Of a DNA stretch of 39,427 nt, positions 26,351 through 35,104 are shown piece by piece. The notes beneath the pieces were generated by a model that was not told where the DNA came from, searched no databases, and worked only from the letters and a program-made list of their open reading frames with translations. The stretch comes from Thermodesulfobacteriota bacterium. GTDB taxonomy: Bacteria > Desulfobacterota > Desulfobacteria > Desulfobacterales > JAUWMJ01. The stretch's first letter is position 1; every line of letters starts with the position of its first letter. The stretch covers positions 1-39,427 of the forward strand of contig JAXHVO010000094.1 of NCBI GenBank assembly GCA_034189135.1, in the 5' to 3' direction. The translations under genes were made by a program, and so were the position numbers.

Positions 26351-27850
26351 ATGCCTTCTTCACCCAAGAGTGACGGTAATAATCCTATCGAAAACAAAAT
26401 ACTCCGAATTGTAGAACAAACAATTAAAGCTCACAGAATGTTTGAGACAAAGGATTCCGTCCTTGTCGGTGTTTCAGGTGGGCCCGATTCCGTGGCTCTT
26501 CTTCACCTTCTTCTTAAAATCGCTTCAGGACTTTCTCTCACCCTGGGTATTGCTCACCTAAATCATGGCATTCGCGGCATTGATTCAGACCGGGATGCCG
26601 AGTTTGTGAAATCCCTTGCCGGAAAGCTCGAATTGCCCTTTTATATTAAAAAAAAAGATGTCTTAAGCTATAAAAAAAATCACAAGCTTTCGCTGGAAGA
26701 GGCTGCCAGGAGGGTTCGATACGATTTTTTGTATCAAATTGCCGGAGAAAATAAGTACCATAAAATCGCTCTGGGTCACCATGCCAATGATAATGCGGAG
26801 CTGGTGCTTATGTATCTTTTCAGAGGCAGCGGGCCATCCGGTATTTCCGGCATACCACCGGTAAGGGATGATTTGCGTCAATATGGCAAAATAGTCCGTC
26901 CTTTATTAGGATTAACCAGGTATGAAATTATGGATTACCTGACTGCCAAAAAGCTGGAATATGTGACCGACATATCAAATGAAGATACAAAATTTCTTCG
27001 AAACAAGGTTCGCGGCGAATTAATCCCCTTATTAAAAGAATCATACAACCCCAGAATCATTGAAACGGTGAATCGCCTTTCATCGATTGTCAGATCTGAT
27101 GAAGAATGGATTGAGGAGATGATTGCTCCTTTGTATGAAGATATTATTTTATATTCAAAAGAAAAAGAGATCGCCCTTTCAATCCCCAAAATGGTTCGAA
27201 TCCATAAGGCTGCCCAGAGGCGAATCATACGCAGAGCGGTTGAAAGCATAAAAGGGGATTTAAGGCGCATTACCTTTTTCCATATTGCCTCTGTTATCAA
27301 ACTTTTAGAAAGAGGTCCTGCTTTTGGAAGTCTCGATCTTCCAGATACCATCACGGTCACCAGAAAAGAGGACACCCTTTATATTTGGTCAGGTAAAAAA
27401 AGGCGTTCAAGAATTAACACCCACCCTGAAAATATGGAAAGACCTATTTTCGAGTACACCATTCATAAGCCAGGTCTAAAACCGGAATCTTTGTGTATTA
27501 AGGAAACAGGGTATCGTTTAAGCTTCCGTATCATCAGCGCCAGCAATATGGCAGACATCCAAAATGCTGGACAACAGGTGGCTTTTTTTGATATGCACAG
27601 TCTGACTTTTCCCTTGGTGGTGAGAAATGTTCGTCCGGATGATCGTTTTACCCCTTTGGGGATGACCGGCTCACAAAAGCTTAAAAAGTTTTTTATCAAT
27701 AACAAAATTTCCAGAGGCAAGCGAGCCAACTGCCCTGTTCTTGTTAGCGCAGATAAAATTATCTGGGTAGTCGGCCACAGGCAGGGTAATTTGGGTAAAG
27801 TGACCCAATCCAGCGGAAACGTGCTTAAAGTTCAGCTTTCACTTGCCTAA
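26351..27850 (+). CDS. tilS: tRNA(Ile)-lysidine synthase
   Basis: TilS attaches lysine to C34 of the CAU-anticodon tRNA(Ile) so that it reads AUA. The 499-residue protein has the PP-loop SGGPDS at residues 42-47 (VLVGVSGGPDSVALLHLL), HLNHGIRG, a HHANDNAELVLMYLFRGSG segment and a C-terminal domain with VRPDDRFTPLGMTGSQKLKKFFI. Length suits the long form with the C-terminal tRNA-binding domains. It is followed by ftsH, the tilS-ftsH order common in many bacteria. Confidence 0.95.
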   Translation: MPSSPKSDGNNPIENKILRIVEQTIKAHRMFETKDSVLVGVSGGPDSVALLHLLLKIASGLSLTLGIAHLNHGIRGIDSDRDAEFVKSLAGKLELPFYIKKKDVLSYKKNHKLSLEEAARRVRYDFLYQIAGENKYHKIALGHHANDNAELVLMYLFRGSGPSGISGIPPVRDDLRQYGKIVRPLLGLTRYEIMDYLTAKKLEYVTDISNEDTKFLRNKVRGELIPLLKESYNPRIIETVNRLSSIVRSDEEWIEEMIAPLYEDIILYSKEKEIALSIPKMVRIHKAAQRRIIRRAVESIKGDLRRITFFHIASVIKLLERGPAFGSLDLPDTITVTRKEDTLYIWSGKKRRSRINTHPENMERPIFEYTIHKPGLKPESLCIKETGYRLSFRIISASNMADIQNAGQQVAFFDMHSLTFPLVVRNVRPDDRFTPLGMTGSQKLKKFFINNKISRGKRANCPVLVSADKIIWVVGHRQGNLGKVTQSSGNVLKVQLSLA

Positions 27851-27895
27851 TTGACAATGATGATTACATTTATAGACTGGAAATTGTGATTGACG

Positions 27896-27912
27896 TCCCG
27901 CCAATGGCGGGA
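27896..27912. repeat. Short perfect hairpin between tilS and ftsH
   Basis: TCCCGCC (27896-27902), a three-base loop AAT and GGCGGGA (27906-27912) form a compact 7-bp hairpin. No T-run follows on the plus strand, so it is a weak terminator at best and may be a REP-like unit. Confidence 0.5.
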
Positions 27913-27989
27913 GAAAATAAGTAGACTGCGAAAAGTATCGCTTGGTAGTGATATTATGGCGGATACAGTCAAATAGGAGGGAACATCTT

Positions 27990-29849
27990 TTGAACCCGTT
28001 TTATAAAAATCTATCTTTATGGCTGGTCATCACACTGATGATGATTATGCTGTATAATCTTTTCAATCAACAGCACCTTTCAGAAACCAATATCAGTTAC
28101 ACCGAATTTCTTTCCATGGTGGAAAATGAACGTGTGGCAGAAGTGATTCTACAGGGACAGGAGCTCATCGTAACGGATAGCAACCGGAATCGTTTTAAGG
28201 TATTTGCCCCTCAGGATCCTGATCTGATTAAAATTCTCAGGGAAAAAGGCGTGACGATTCAAGCCAAACCCCCTGCAGAATCGCCATGGTATATGTCCGT
28301 TCTTGTGTCATGGTTTCCCATGATCGTACTCATCGGTGTATGGATATTTTTCATGCGGCAAATGCAGGCCGGAGGCGGCAAAGCCCTTTCTTTTGGGAAA
28401 AGCCGTGCCCGTTTGCTTTCAGACCAAATGGAGAAGGTGACATTCGAAGATGTGGCCGGAATAGATGAAGCAAAAGAAGAGTTGGGTGAAATTGTTGAAT
28501 TTTTGAAAGAACCCAAGAAGTTCACGCGTCTTGGCGGACGGATTCCAAAAGGTGTGCTGCTGATGGGGCCTCCGGGAACCGGTAAAACCTTGTTGGCCCG
28601 TGCCATTGCAGGGGAAGCGGATGTTCCGTTTTTCAGTATCAGCGGCTCTGATTTCGTAGAAATGTTTGTCGGAGTGGGTGCCTCCCGTGTCAGGGATCTT
28701 TTTGTACAGGGTAAAAAAAATGCGCCCTGTATTATCTTTATTGATGAAATTGATGCGGTGGGAAGACATCGGGGTGCCGGGCTTGGCGGAGGCCATGACG
28801 AGAGAGAACAGACCTTAAACCAGCTTCTGGTTGAAATGGACGGATTTGAATCCAATGAAGGCGTTATCCTGATATCTGCGACAAACCGACCCGATGTGCT
28901 TGACCCTGCCCTTTTACGCCCGGGGCGATTTGACCGCCAGGTGGTTGTTTCCCTGCCGGATATAAAGGGCCGGGAACTCATCCTCAAAGTTCATATGAAA
29001 AAAACCCCCATTGCCCCTGATGTTGACCAGGTTGTTCTGGCAAAAGGAACCCCGGGTTTTTCAGGAGCCGACCTTGAAAATCTGGTCAATGAAGCCGCTC
29101 TTCTGGGTGCCAAAAGGAATAAGGAAAAGATTGACATGGCAGACTTTGAAGATGCCAAAGACAAAGTTTATATGGGCCTGGAACGAAAGTCGAAAGTCAT
29201 CAAAGAAGAAGACAGGAAGGTGACGGCATACCACGAGGGTGGTCACGCACTGGTTGCCCGATTTTTGCCGGAAACAGATGCGGTTAATAAGATCACCATC
29301 ATTCCCAGGGGTCGTGCGGCAGGCATTACCTGGTTTTTGCCCGAAGAAAGGGATTTTAAATATAAGGACCAGCTAGAAAGTGAACTGTCGGTTGCCTTTG
29401 GCGGGCGCGTGGCTGAAGAGATTGTATTTAAGCGTATCAGTACCGGAGCAGCCAACGATATCAAGCAGGCAACGGATCTTGCCCAAAGGATGATACGAAG
29501 CTGGGGAATGAGTGAAAAGCTGGGCCCACTTTCCTATGCAAAAAATGAGGAGCAAATTTTCCTGGGGCGAGAGATCGCTCAGCACAGGGATTACTCTGAT
29601 GAAACAGCCCGAAAGATTGATGATGAGATCAACAGCCTGATCGAATCCACTTACCGCCATGCCAAAAAGGTTTTAGAAGAAAACCTGGATATCCTTCACA
29701 AACTGGCCGAACTTTTGCTTGAGAAAGAGACGGTTCAGGGAAAGGAGCTGGACGAACTTATTTTTTCCATGCGACCGGGAATACAGCTTCCTTCAAAAAG
29801 ATCTGAAGACCAGGCTGAAAACCAAGACTCCGAACAACCTTCCATTTAA
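27990..29849 (+). CDS. ftsH: ATP-dependent zinc metalloprotease FtsH
   Basis: FtsH is a membrane-anchored hexameric AAA+ protease for membrane and short-lived proteins. From the TTG at 27990 it has 619 residues: a first membrane helix (about 8-25), a periplasmic domain, a second helix (about 100-122), Walker A GPPGTGKT (193-200), Walker [12 protein letters not shown], the second-region-of-homology RPGRFDRQ, and the zinc motif HEGGH at 415-419. A strong AGGAGG ahead of this TTG decides the start; an upstream in-frame codon would add a charged, non-family extension. The folP ATG follows 14 bp later. Confidence 0.96.
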   Translation: MNPFYKNLSLWLVITLMMIMLYNLFNQQHLSETNISYTEFLSMVENERVAEVILQGQELIVTDSNRNRFKVFAPQDPDLIKILREKGVTIQAKPPAESPWYMSVLVSWFPMIVLIGVWIFFMRQMQAGGGKALSFGKSRARLLSDQMEKVTFEDVAGIDEAKEELGEIVEFLKEPKKFTRLGGRIPKGVLLMGPPGTGKTLLARAIAGEADVPFFSISGSDFVEMFVGVGASRVRDLFVQGKKNAPCIIFIDEIDAVGRHRGAGLGGGHDEREQTLNQLLVEMDGFESNEGVILISATNRPDVLDPALLRPGRFDRQVVVSLPDIKGRELILKVHMKKTPIAPDVDQVVLAKGTPGFSGADLENLVNEAALLGAKRNKEKIDMADFEDAKDKVYMGLERKSKVIKEEDRKVTAYHEGGHALVARFLPETDAVNKITIIPRGRAAGITWFLPEERDFKYKDQLESELSVAFGGRVAEEIVFKRISTGAANDIKQATDLAQRMIRSWGMSEKLGPLSYAKNEEQIFLGREIAQHRDYSDETARKIDDEINSLIESTYRHAKKVLEENLDILHKLAELLLEKETVQGKELDELIFSMRPGIQLPSKRSEDQAENQDSEQPSI

Positions 29850-29863
29850 AGATATTTTAAGTT

Positions 29864-30730
29864 ATGAACATATTCGACCTTTCCTGGAATTCCCACCATC
29901 TTGAAATCGGTAAACGAACGTTGATTATGGGAATTGTCAATGTGACGCCTGATTCTTTTTCTGATGGAGGGATTTTCTTCAACTGCGATGATGCGGTGGC
30001 CCATGGCGAAAAAATGGTTGAAGACGGTGCGGATATCATTGACATCGGGGGAGAATCGACACGCCCCTTTTCAGATTCCGTATCTGCCCAAGAGGAAATC
30101 AGGCGGGTTATTCCTGTCATTAAAGAACTTGCAAAACGTGTGTCGGTTCCCATTTCCATCGATACAACCAAAGCAACAGTAGCAAAAAGAGCTCTTGAAG
30201 CAGGGGCTTCCATGATTAATGATATCGGGGCACTTCGGCTCGACCCAGATATGGCTTCTGTTGTCTCGGAGCACGGGGTGCCGGTTATACTGATGCATAT
30301 GCTGGGAACTCCGAAAACCATGCAGAACTTTCCTGAGTATGATGACCTTATTAAGGAAGTTAAATCATTTCTTGCCGATGCCATTAACAGGGCTGAAAAA
30401 AGTGAAATTCCAAAGACTAAAATAATCATCGATCCCGGAATCGGTTTTGGAAAAACAGTTGAACATAACCTTATTTTGTTAAAGAATTTGCACGAATTTT
30501 TATCTTTAGGCGTTCCTGTCTTAATTGGATCTTCAAGGAAAGCATTTATCAGAAAAATAATCAAAGATGAAACAGCTCAGGATATCAGCCCGGATTTGCC
30601 GGTGGTGGAAACAGGCACCCAGGCTAGCATTGCGGCGGCAATTTTTAATGGTGCTCACATCGTGAGGGTACACGATGTGGCAAATACCCGTGCAACAGTA
30701 AAAATAGCTGATGCCATCAAACATGTATAA
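29864..30730 (+). CDS. folP: Dihydropteroate synthase
   Basis: FolP joins para-aminobenzoate to dihydropterin pyrophosphate in folate synthesis. The 288-residue protein has the pterin-binding motifs MGIVNVTPDSFSDGG and DIGGESTRP, SIDTTKATVAKRALEAGASMIND, the IDPGIGFGKT block, GSSRKAFI and a C-terminal VRVHDV. It is 14 bp after ftsH, the usual ftsH-folP arrangement. In many related genomes the next gene is cdaA; here it is not. Confidence 0.96.
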   Translation: MNIFDLSWNSHHLEIGKRTLIMGIVNVTPDSFSDGGIFFNCDDAVAHGEKMVEDGADIIDIGGESTRPFSDSVSAQEEIRRVIPVIKELAKRVSVPISIDTTKATVAKRALEAGASMINDIGALRLDPDMASVVSEHGVPVILMHMLGTPKTMQNFPEYDDLIKEVKSFLADAINRAEKSEIPKTKIIIDPGIGFGKTVEHNLILLKNLHEFLSLGVPVLIGSSRKAFIRKIIKDETAQDISPDLPVVETGTQASIAAAIFNGAHIVRVHDVANTRATVKIADAIKHV

Positions 30731-30837
30731 AGGGATAGACGTACCTGTCTTCGTCTCTTCTCACGGCGTAACCCGAAGGCAAAGCCTGATCGGATACTTT
30801 TATCTTCTAATTTTAACGTTAGTCGACGCTTACGTTG

Positions 30838-31776
30838 ATGCCGGACAAAAATACCAGGCCAGAGATTATTAATATTTTTCGCCAAAAAAAAATAAAGTGG
30901 CTCATTGTTTGCCTTGTCATCGGCGTAGGCGGCTATTTTTTACGGCCCTCTTCTTTTGATGAAACCGACCTATTACTTCCTGTGGGTGTTGATAAAATCC
31001 CTGCAGGATTGACCATAACCGGTTTTTCGCCAAAAAATATTGAAGTTCGAGTTCGTGGGCCCAAATCTGCAATTAAAAATATTGGTAAGCTGAAGCTGAG
31101 ATATACAGCCGATTTATCCAATGTGTCCGGAGGAATTCATTCCATTCCGCTAAATCTTAAAAGTGTTGGCTTTCCCAAGAAATTTTCGGTTATAAACGTC
31201 AATCCAGCTTTCATTGAGGTGGTCGCAGATATTGAAATATACAAAAAAGTTCCTGTTGAAGTTTCCTATACCGGTGAACCTGCTGCGAACTTCTTTGTTT
31301 CTGATGCCTTGGCAGAACCATCTTCGTTAATCTTGCGTGGGCCTAAAAAGTTCCTTCACCCTCTAGAAAAGGTTTTAACCAAATCCGTTGATATCAACGG
31401 AGCTGTAAAATCCTTCAAAAAAGAAATCACCCTTGATCTTCCCGAAATGATTGATATCGTTTTCCCTAGCGGAGTACTTCATGCCGAAATATTTTTAAAA
31501 GAAAAATTTGCCATAAAAAAAATCAGCAACATTTCTGTAGAGGGAAAAAATACAAAATACCCATATAGTATTACACCTCTATCAATAAATATTGAAATAA
31601 AAGGGCCTGTAAATATACTCGAAAAACTTAAGGTTAAAAAAGAAATTAAGGTGTATGTTGATCTTAAAGGATTGAAACCGGGCATTTACGTCAGACGTGC
31701 GGCCATTACTCTGCCGGTAAAAACCACCCTGGCCGGTGTAGAGCCCGAAATATTTACAGTGAAAATTGGTCAATAA
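30838..31776 (+). CDS. YbbR/CdaR-like protein
   Basis: A 312-residue protein with one N-terminal membrane helix (about residues 20-38, KWLIVCLVIGVGGYF) and an extracytoplasmic part made of about three YbbR-type repeats, seen as recurring VEVSYTGEP, RGPKKFL, VDINGAVKS and IKGPVNILEKL segments. CdaR regulates the diadenylate cyclase CdaA in bacteria that have both. The ATG at 30838 is preferred over the adjacent TTG; no good ribosome site is visible. It follows folP by about 107 bp, where cdaA would normally stand. Confidence 0.8.
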   Translation: MPDKNTRPEIINIFRQKKIKWLIVCLVIGVGGYFLRPSSFDETDLLLPVGVDKIPAGLTITGFSPKNIEVRVRGPKSAIKNIGKLKLRYTADLSNVSGGIHSIPLNLKSVGFPKKFSVINVNPAFIEVVADIEIYKKVPVEVSYTGEPAANFFVSDALAEPSSLILRGPKKFLHPLEKVLTKSVDINGAVKSFKKEITLDLPEMIDIVFPSGVLHAEIFLKEKFAIKKISNISVEGKNTKYPYSITPLSINIEIKGPVNILEKLKVKKEIKVYVDLKGLKPGIYVRRAAITLPVKTTLAGVEPEIFTVKIGQ

Positions 31777-31797
31777 TGGTAATTGTTCAGGTGGATA

Positions 31798-31927
31798 GGC
31801 AGAAGGCTGAAGACTGTTAGGAAAAAGAGGAAATATAACTCGTTCTGCAAGCATGTTTGGTGCAAAAAACAGCTGTTTCAGCCGAAATACGGCAATATGG
31901 CTCTTCTGCCCGCTTCAGTCTTCAGTC
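31798..31927. repeat. Imperfect inverted repeat upstream of coaX
   Basis: GGCAGAAGGCTGAAGACTG (31798-31816) is matched by the reverse complement of CTTCTGCCCGCTTCAGTCTTCAGTC at 31903-31927, with one unit duplicated. The GGCAGAAGGC word links it to the element at 21951. A small GACTAC/GTAGTC hairpin follows at 31944-31959. No gene occurs in this gap. Confidence 0.5.
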
Positions 31928-31983
31928 TAAACACCTTTAGCCTGACTACGTAAGTAGTCACCAATAATGAAGGGATACCAGCT

Positions 31984-32748
31984 ATGCTTCTTGTTATAGA
32001 CATTGGAAATACAAACACGGTAATCGGTGTTTACGATGGCAACCACCTGATAATGGATTGGAGAATTCGAACCGAAAGAAATACCACAGAAGATGAATTT
32101 AATCTCCTTATTACCGGTCTTTTTGCCGGCAGCGGGATTCGGCCAAAGGAAATCGACCGGACCATTATTTCCAGCGTTGTACCGCCCATGGTAACCATCC
32201 TGAATCATTTTTGCGTTAAATATTTGGGATATTCACCGCACTGGGTTGATGCTGCATCCTATACCGGCATGCCAATTCCTTACTACAATCCTGAAGATGT
32301 TGGAGCAGACAGGATTGTTAATGCAGTGGCCGCATTTGATAAATACCATTGTAGCTTAATTGTGATAGATTTTGGAACAGCCACAACCTTTGATGCTATT
32401 TCTGAAAAAGGAGAATATCTTGGCGGAGCCATAAGCCCTGGTATCATGATTGCTTCAGAAGCGCTGTTTAGGAAAGCATCCAAACTTCCCAGGGTTGAAA
32501 TATTTGTTCCTCCTGAAAGTGTAATCGGAAAGGATACAGCCGGTAGTATAAAAGCTGGTATTATTTACGGATATGCAGGCCTGGTGGATGGGATGGTAAA
32601 ACGAATGAAAGCGGAGATGGGAACAGACCCCCGAATAATTGCCACTGGAGGTCTGGCAGAACTCATCCATAAAGTCTCTGAGACAATCGAAGCAGTTGAA
32701 CCGGCTTTGACTCTTGACGGGCTTAAAATTATCAGCAACCACCTTTGA
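31984..32748 (+). CDS. coaX: Type III pantothenate kinase
   Basis: CoaX phosphorylates pantothenate, the first step of CoA synthesis, without feedback inhibition by CoA. The 254-residue protein has the ASKHA phosphate motif VIDIGNTNTVIGVYDG, ISSVVPP, the NPEDVGADRIVNAVAA segment, VIDFGTATTFDAI, GGAISPGI and IATGGLA. Length and motifs are complete. With ilvD, panB and panE upstream it fits a CoA-supply theme, although panC, panD and later steps are not in the window. Confidence 0.96.
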   Translation: MLLVIDIGNTNTVIGVYDGNHLIMDWRIRTERNTTEDEFNLLITGLFAGSGIRPKEIDRTIISSVVPPMVTILNHFCVKYLGYSPHWVDAASYTGMPIPYYNPEDVGADRIVNAVAAFDKYHCSLIVIDFGTATTFDAISEKGEYLGGAISPGIMIASEALFRKASKLPRVEIFVPPESVIGKDTAGSIKAGIIYGYAGLVDGMVKRMKAEMGTDPRIIATGGLAELIHKVSETIEAVEPALTLDGLKIISNHL

Positions 32749-33183
32749 AATTCAAGACCTCTTTATTCACATTTCCTTAAGATAGTCAGTTACCTTCATC
32801 ACAACCATATTAAAAAATCAGATTATTGAGATTAATCAACCTTCAATTTTCATGTTTGCCGAAAGATAGCTGGATTAGCAAAAAAATGAAGCCAAAGAGC
32901 AAGGAAACTGGTTTTCTCGAAATCATTTTTATATGTAAAAAATTGGATGCCATTGGGTTCCATTATTGCTTTGTCTGTGGGAAATATGAAATATTTTACA
33001 TACTTTTTAGGCAATTGTGAAATTATTTACATAATAATGAAGCTGGATTTGTGTAACACTTATCAACGATAAAAGGTATCATCTTAATAGGCATTAAGCT
33101 ATAATAGCATAACTGATTAAAATTATAAATAAAATTTAAACGGGCAAATTAGTCAAAAAAATAATACCAGTGCTTGATCTAAC
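32749..33183. other. AT-rich gene-free region upstream of a sigma-54 promoter
   Basis: No gene is supported; a 64-codon open frame at 32826-33020 lacks a ribosome site and has no family features. Two copies of TTTACATA occur at about 32994-33002 and 33026-33034, followed by GTGTAACACTTAT. They lie 150-190 bp upstream of the sigma-54 promoter, where activator sites usually are. The role of these words is inference. Confidence 0.4.
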
Positions 33184-33198
33184 TGGCATATCTCTTGC
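33184..33198 (+). promoter_or_regulatory. Sigma-54 promoter for the PEP-CTERM gene
   Basis: TGGCATATCTCTTGC carries the invariant GG and GC of the -24/-12 consensus with exactly the required spacing. Transcription would start near 33209, about 50 nt before the ATG of the PEP-CTERM gene. Sigma-54 promoters are known to precede many short PEP-CTERM genes in organisms with PrsR-type activators. Confidence 0.85.
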
Positions 33199-33260
33199 TG
33201 ATATCTATTCCAAAAGTGTTTAATATTTTGAAATTTGATTTTTGCAAGAGGAGAGATTGC

Positions 33261-33482
33261 ATGAAGAAAGTTTTAATTGTTTTGCTTGTTTCAATTTTAG
33301 CAATCGTTTTAATAAATTTTGTTTTCACCGGAAACGTTTTTTCATTACCTCCCCCCAATCTAATTAGCACTTTTTATAAAGATTCTAACGTCTCCATTCC
33401 CGAACCTGCCACAATGTTTCTGCTTGGCATAGGTCTGATTGGTATAGCTGGTTTCGGAAGAAAGAAACTATTTAAAAAGTAA
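33261..33482 (+). CDS. Small PEP-CTERM sorting-domain protein
   Basis: A 73-residue exported protein. The N-terminus is a signal peptide (KK at 2-3, hydrophobic 4-23). The C-terminus is a complete PEP-CTERM sorting signal: PEP at 47-49, a hydrophobic stretch (TMFLLGIGLIGIAG) and a basic tail (GRKKLFKK). Such signals are processed by exosortase, usually in organisms making exopolysaccharide. The mature part would be only about 20 residues, so it may be structural or a matrix component. An AGAGGAGAG ribosome site precedes the ATG. A sigma-54 promoter and a strong terminator make it a single-gene unit. Exosortase itself is not in the window. Confidence 0.88.
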   Translation: MKKVLIVLLVSILAIVLINFVFTGNVFSLPPPNLISTFYKDSNVSIPEPATMFLLGIGLIGIAGFGRKKLFKK

Positions 33483-33504
33483 TAAAAACATTATTAAAAT
33501 GCAT

Positions 33505-33550
33505 AACAAAAAAGCCGTTCGGAGAAACACCCGAGCGGTTTTTATTTTTG
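33505..33550. terminator. Bidirectional terminator between convergent small genes
   Basis: CCGTTCGG (33515-33522) pairs with CCGAGCGG (33531-33538), an 8-bp stem with one G-U, extended by flanking A and T runs. On the plus strand a T-rich tract follows. On the minus strand the A-run at 33505-33513 gives a T-run. It serves the PEP-CTERM gene and the opposing repeat-protein gene. Confidence 0.85.
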
Positions 33551-33565
33551 TAAAGTTTTCCTGTC

Positions 33566-33841
33566 CTAGCTACCACGACGATCTGTGTTATTTCTTCTTT
33601 CCGGAATATGGAGAGAATATTGAAATTGCCTACGATTTCCGACTGCCCGCCGCCCAACGCCTCTTTTTTCCGCGATATGATATGTATAATCAAATTTACG
33701 GCGTTCTCTTGCTTTCCATCGATTGCTACTTCTTCTTTCCGGAATACAAAATGAATACCTGAACATTCGACACTCCCGGCTTGTTCTAATACTTCGGAAT
33801 CCAGAGCTCTTTAATTTTGGCATTATAAAGTGATTTCTCAT
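33566..33841 (-). CDS. Small basic protein with three 23-residue repeats
   Basis: The minus strand encodes a short basic protein whose C-terminal two thirds consist of three consecutive 23-residue units with the pattern RRxFxYSxHIPERRxxxxRR (units begin CRMFRYS, RRKFDYT and RRQFQYS; the second has IAEKR for IPERR). It ends just before a bidirectional terminator, which supports this strand over the mirror-image open frame on the plus strand. I recall similar IPERR...DRR segments in other deltaproteobacterial proteins, but assign no function. The start is uncertain: ATG at 33841 or 33823, neither with a strong ribosome site. Confidence 0.6.
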   Translation of the reverse strand: MRNHFIMPKLKSSGFRSIRTSRECRMFRYSFCIPERRSSNRWKARERRKFDYTYHIAEKRGVGRRAVGNRRQFQYSLHIPERRNNTDRRGS

Positions 33842-33926
33842 AACGATTATTAATAGATCAGGAAAATTAAAGGAAAAGCGCAAGATTTAGAATTTTGATG
33901 AACGCGTAAAAAGCCTTTAATCGCCG

Positions 33927-34053
33927 GATGACGTCGTAGAAAGGCTTATATACAAGGCGTAGTGGTTTTTCAGGGACGAGACTATACAAATAGTATGTCG
34001 AGTTTCTGAAAAAACGCTACAACGCAGTAGATGAGACTTTCTGCGCCGTCATC
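33927..34053 (-). repeat. Long palindromic repeat, copy 2
   Basis: The reverse complement of this segment aligns end to end with the element at 26026-26152, with only scattered substitutions. It is itself an imperfect palindrome (CGTCGTAGAAAGGCTTATA with its complement at the far end; TTTTTCAG around the core). Its right end meets the stop codon of the minus-strand sigma-54 activator gene. Dispersed intergenic repeat; no protein. Confidence 0.8.
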
Positions 34054-35101
34054 AGAATTTTGGAGGACGTTCGATATTAAGATCACTGATCTTATATAAT
34101 AGCGTCTTATAACTTATTTTCAAAATTTTGGCGGCTTTGCTTCGATTCCAATCTGTCCTGCCCAAAACATAAGAGATCGCCTCTTTTTCAACCTTGTCAA
34201 GAGTCCTTTTCTTTATTTCTTTAAGGGAAAATGAGTCAAGATCAGGTGGAGAACCGACTGCAGAATTGAGTATATCAGAGACAATTGAATGCTCTTTTGA
34301 AGATGTCTCTGCAACTGCCAAATCGTCTGTGGCATAGCTGCTGTGTGTAAGTTCACTAACAATTTCTTCCCAATTGCCCATCACCAGAATTCGTTTCAGC
34401 ACATTCTGAAGTTCTCTAACATTTCCAGGCCAATGGTATTTTTTCAGCTTTTCGATTAAGCTGTAATCGGGCTTTACCTCAGTATTTTTAAATCGAGGCG
34501 AGTATTTTCTTAAAAAATGATCTATCAGAACCGGGATATCTTCCGGTCTTTCGCGAAGAGGGGAAATATAGATTTTTATAATGTTCAGCCGAAAGTACAG
34601 GTCTTCCCTGAACTTTTCATTTTTAATGTCTTTCTCAAGTTCATGGTTGGTGGCGGCTAATATCCAAGTATCTGTTTTTAAATCTTTTTCAGAGCCCAAG
34701 CGGGAAAATTCCCCACTTTGAAGAACATGGAGAAGTTTTGCTTGAAGAGAAATGGACATATCGCCGATTTCATCCAATAGTAAAACTCCTCCATGAGCCA
34801 TTTCGAATTTTCCGCGTCTTCTGCGTTCAGCTCCGGTAAAAGCTCCCTGTTCAAAACCGAAAAGTTCACTTTCAAGCAGCCCGTCCGGTAGTGCAGCGCA
34901 GTTGATTTTAACAAAGGGCTTTCCTTTCCTGGGTGACTTCTGGTAAAGGTTTTGTGCAACCACCTCTTTGCCGACACCACTTTCTCCGCAAATAATTATA
35001 TTCAAACCTGTGTCGGCAACGTGATTTATAAGCTCTTTTGTTTTAACTAAATTAGCGCTTACACCGATTAAGGGAGAAATTTTTTGCAAATTGTTATTCA
35101 T
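34052..35101 (-). CDS. Sigma-54 interacting AAA+ activator with Fis-type HTH
   Basis: A 349-residue activator lacking its own receiver. The central AAA+ domain has Walker A GESGVGKE (39-46), the sigma-54-contacting GAFTGA loop (86-91), Walker B GGVLLLDEIGD with D110, the arginine segment FREDLYFRLN and WPGNVREL. The C-terminus carries a Fis-family helix-turn-helix (DWNRSKAAKILKISYKTLLYKI). The upstream gene, three bases away, encodes a lone receiver, so the two may act as a split NtrC-type regulator. It is the likely activator of the nearby sigma-54 promoters (inference), as PrsR is in PEP-CTERM systems. Confidence 0.92.
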   Translation of the reverse strand: MNNNLQKISPLIGVSANLVKTKELINHVADTGLNIIICGESGVGKEVVAQNLYQKSPRKGKPFVKINCAALPDGLLESELFGFEQGAFTGAERRRRGKFEMAHGGVLLLDEIGDMSISLQAKLLHVLQSGEFSRLGSEKDLKTDTWILAATNHELEKDIKNEKFREDLYFRLNIIKIYISPLRERPEDIPVLIDHFLRKYSPRFKNTEVKPDYSLIEKLKKYHWPGNVRELQNVLKRILVMGNWEEIVSELTHSSYATDDLAVAETSSKEHSIVSDILNSAVGSPPDLDSFSLKEIKKRTLDKVEKEAISYVLGRTDWNRSKAAKILKISYKTLLYKISDLNIERPPKF

Positions 35102-35104
35102 ATA

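Noticed and set aside
32826-33020. 64-codon open frame before the PEP-CTERM gene
   Set aside because: No ribosome site and no recognisable features, and it lies in AT-rich regulatory DNA.
33499-33762. 87-codon open frame on the plus strand opposite the repeat protein
   Set aside because: It overlaps the terminator hairpin at its start, lacks a ribosome site, and its aromatic-rich repeats are the mirror of the better supported minus-strand repeats.
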